From NCBI GenBank assembly GCA_946644025.1, contig CAMPCG010000037.1, forward strand, positions 1 through 13,756: DNA of 13,756 bases. The letters are read 5' to 3'. Source of the DNA: an uncultured Prevotellaceae bacterium. Its GTDB lineage: Bacteria; Bacteroidota; Bacteroidia; Bacteroidales; Bacteroidaceae. How positions within the stretch are numbered: the first letter of the stretch is position 1; every line of letters starts with the position of its first letter. Both the position numbers and the translations under genes were made by a program. Below, in pieces: positions 13,700 through 13,756 of the stretch. The notes below the pieces were generated by a model. That model saw only the letters and a program-made list of their open reading frames with translations. It did no database searches and was not told where the DNA came from.

Positions 13700-13756
13700 A
13701 TGAATAGTCAGTTTTCTTCAAAAGTTTCCGAAATATTAGCCTTCTCACGCGAGGAG
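13700..13756 (+). CDS. clpC: ClpC-type AAA+ protease ATPase subunit (first 19 codons only)
   Basis: The window ends after MNSQFSSKVSEILAFSREE. This matches the start of the N-terminal repeat domain of ClpC/ClpA-type unfoldases in Bacteroidetes (pattern: short polar start, F, V, I, then S-K/R-E-E-A). Such proteins unfold substrates for the ClpP peptidase in the cytoplasm and are often stress-induced. Only 19 residues are visible, so a ClpB-type protein cannot be fully excluded. A Shine-Dalgarno sequence and a sigma-54-like site lie directly upstream; the receptor gene ends 59 bp before it on the same strand, with no terminator between them. Confidence 0.7.
   Translation, partial: MNSQFSSKVSEILAFSREE

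Noticed and set aside
10717..13733. Shared tttccgaaata words at about 10717 and 13727
   Set aside because: One is intergenic and the other is codons in the clpC start; an 11-mer match in AT-rich sequence is probably chance.

Overview
The window reads as chromosomal DNA of a Bacteroidales bacterium, most likely Prevotella or a close relative. The evidence is a type IX secretion (CHU_C-type) C-terminal domain, secreted proteins ending in dockerin-like EF-hand repeats, a TonB-dependent receptor, -7 promoter boxes of the form TAnnTTTG, almost no Shine-Dalgarno sequences on the minus-strand genes, and GC-rich genes separated by AT-rich spacers. No RNA gene, transposase, integrase or CRISPR array is visible.

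Layout. Bases 1-3309, minus strand, form a housekeeping cluster transcribed right to left: a 98-residue coiled-coil protein, zapA (cell division), rny (RNase Y), a small secreted protein with a PKD-like part and a type B T9SS sorting domain, and the 5' end of uvrA, whose ATG overlaps the preceding stop. Heptameric tandem repeats sit at three borders in this cluster, one of them inside signal-peptide coding sequence. Bases 3310-3622 are non-coding and hold a probable promoter for the coiled-coil gene and a 57-nt near-perfect palindrome.

Bases 3623-10526, minus strand, hold three secreted proteins in a row: a GH53 endo-beta-1,4-galactanase and two large paralogous multidomain proteins (904 and 879 residues). 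All three end in a dockerin-like pair of calcium loops. They look like a small extracellular polysaccharide-processing unit. A hairpin terminator separates the two paralogues.

Bases 10527-11150 are a divergent intergenic region full of structure: a promoter for the galactanase gene, an array of 21-bp repeats ending in an inverted copy, a 94-bp inverted repeat with nested palindromes, and a 14-bp perfect dyad that overlaps the -33 box of a consensus Bacteroidetes promoter.

That promoter drives a plus-strand TonB-dependent receptor (11151-13640) with an unusual helical TPR-like N-terminal region. After 59 bp the window ends in the first 19 codons of a clpC-like AAA+ unfoldase gene, preceded by a sequence very like a sigma-54 promoter.

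No completely new system can be proven from sequence alone. The strongest leads are the sigma-54-like site before clpC, the alternating-purine heptamer repeats at gene borders, the operator-like dyad before the receptor, and the dockerin-tagged trio.
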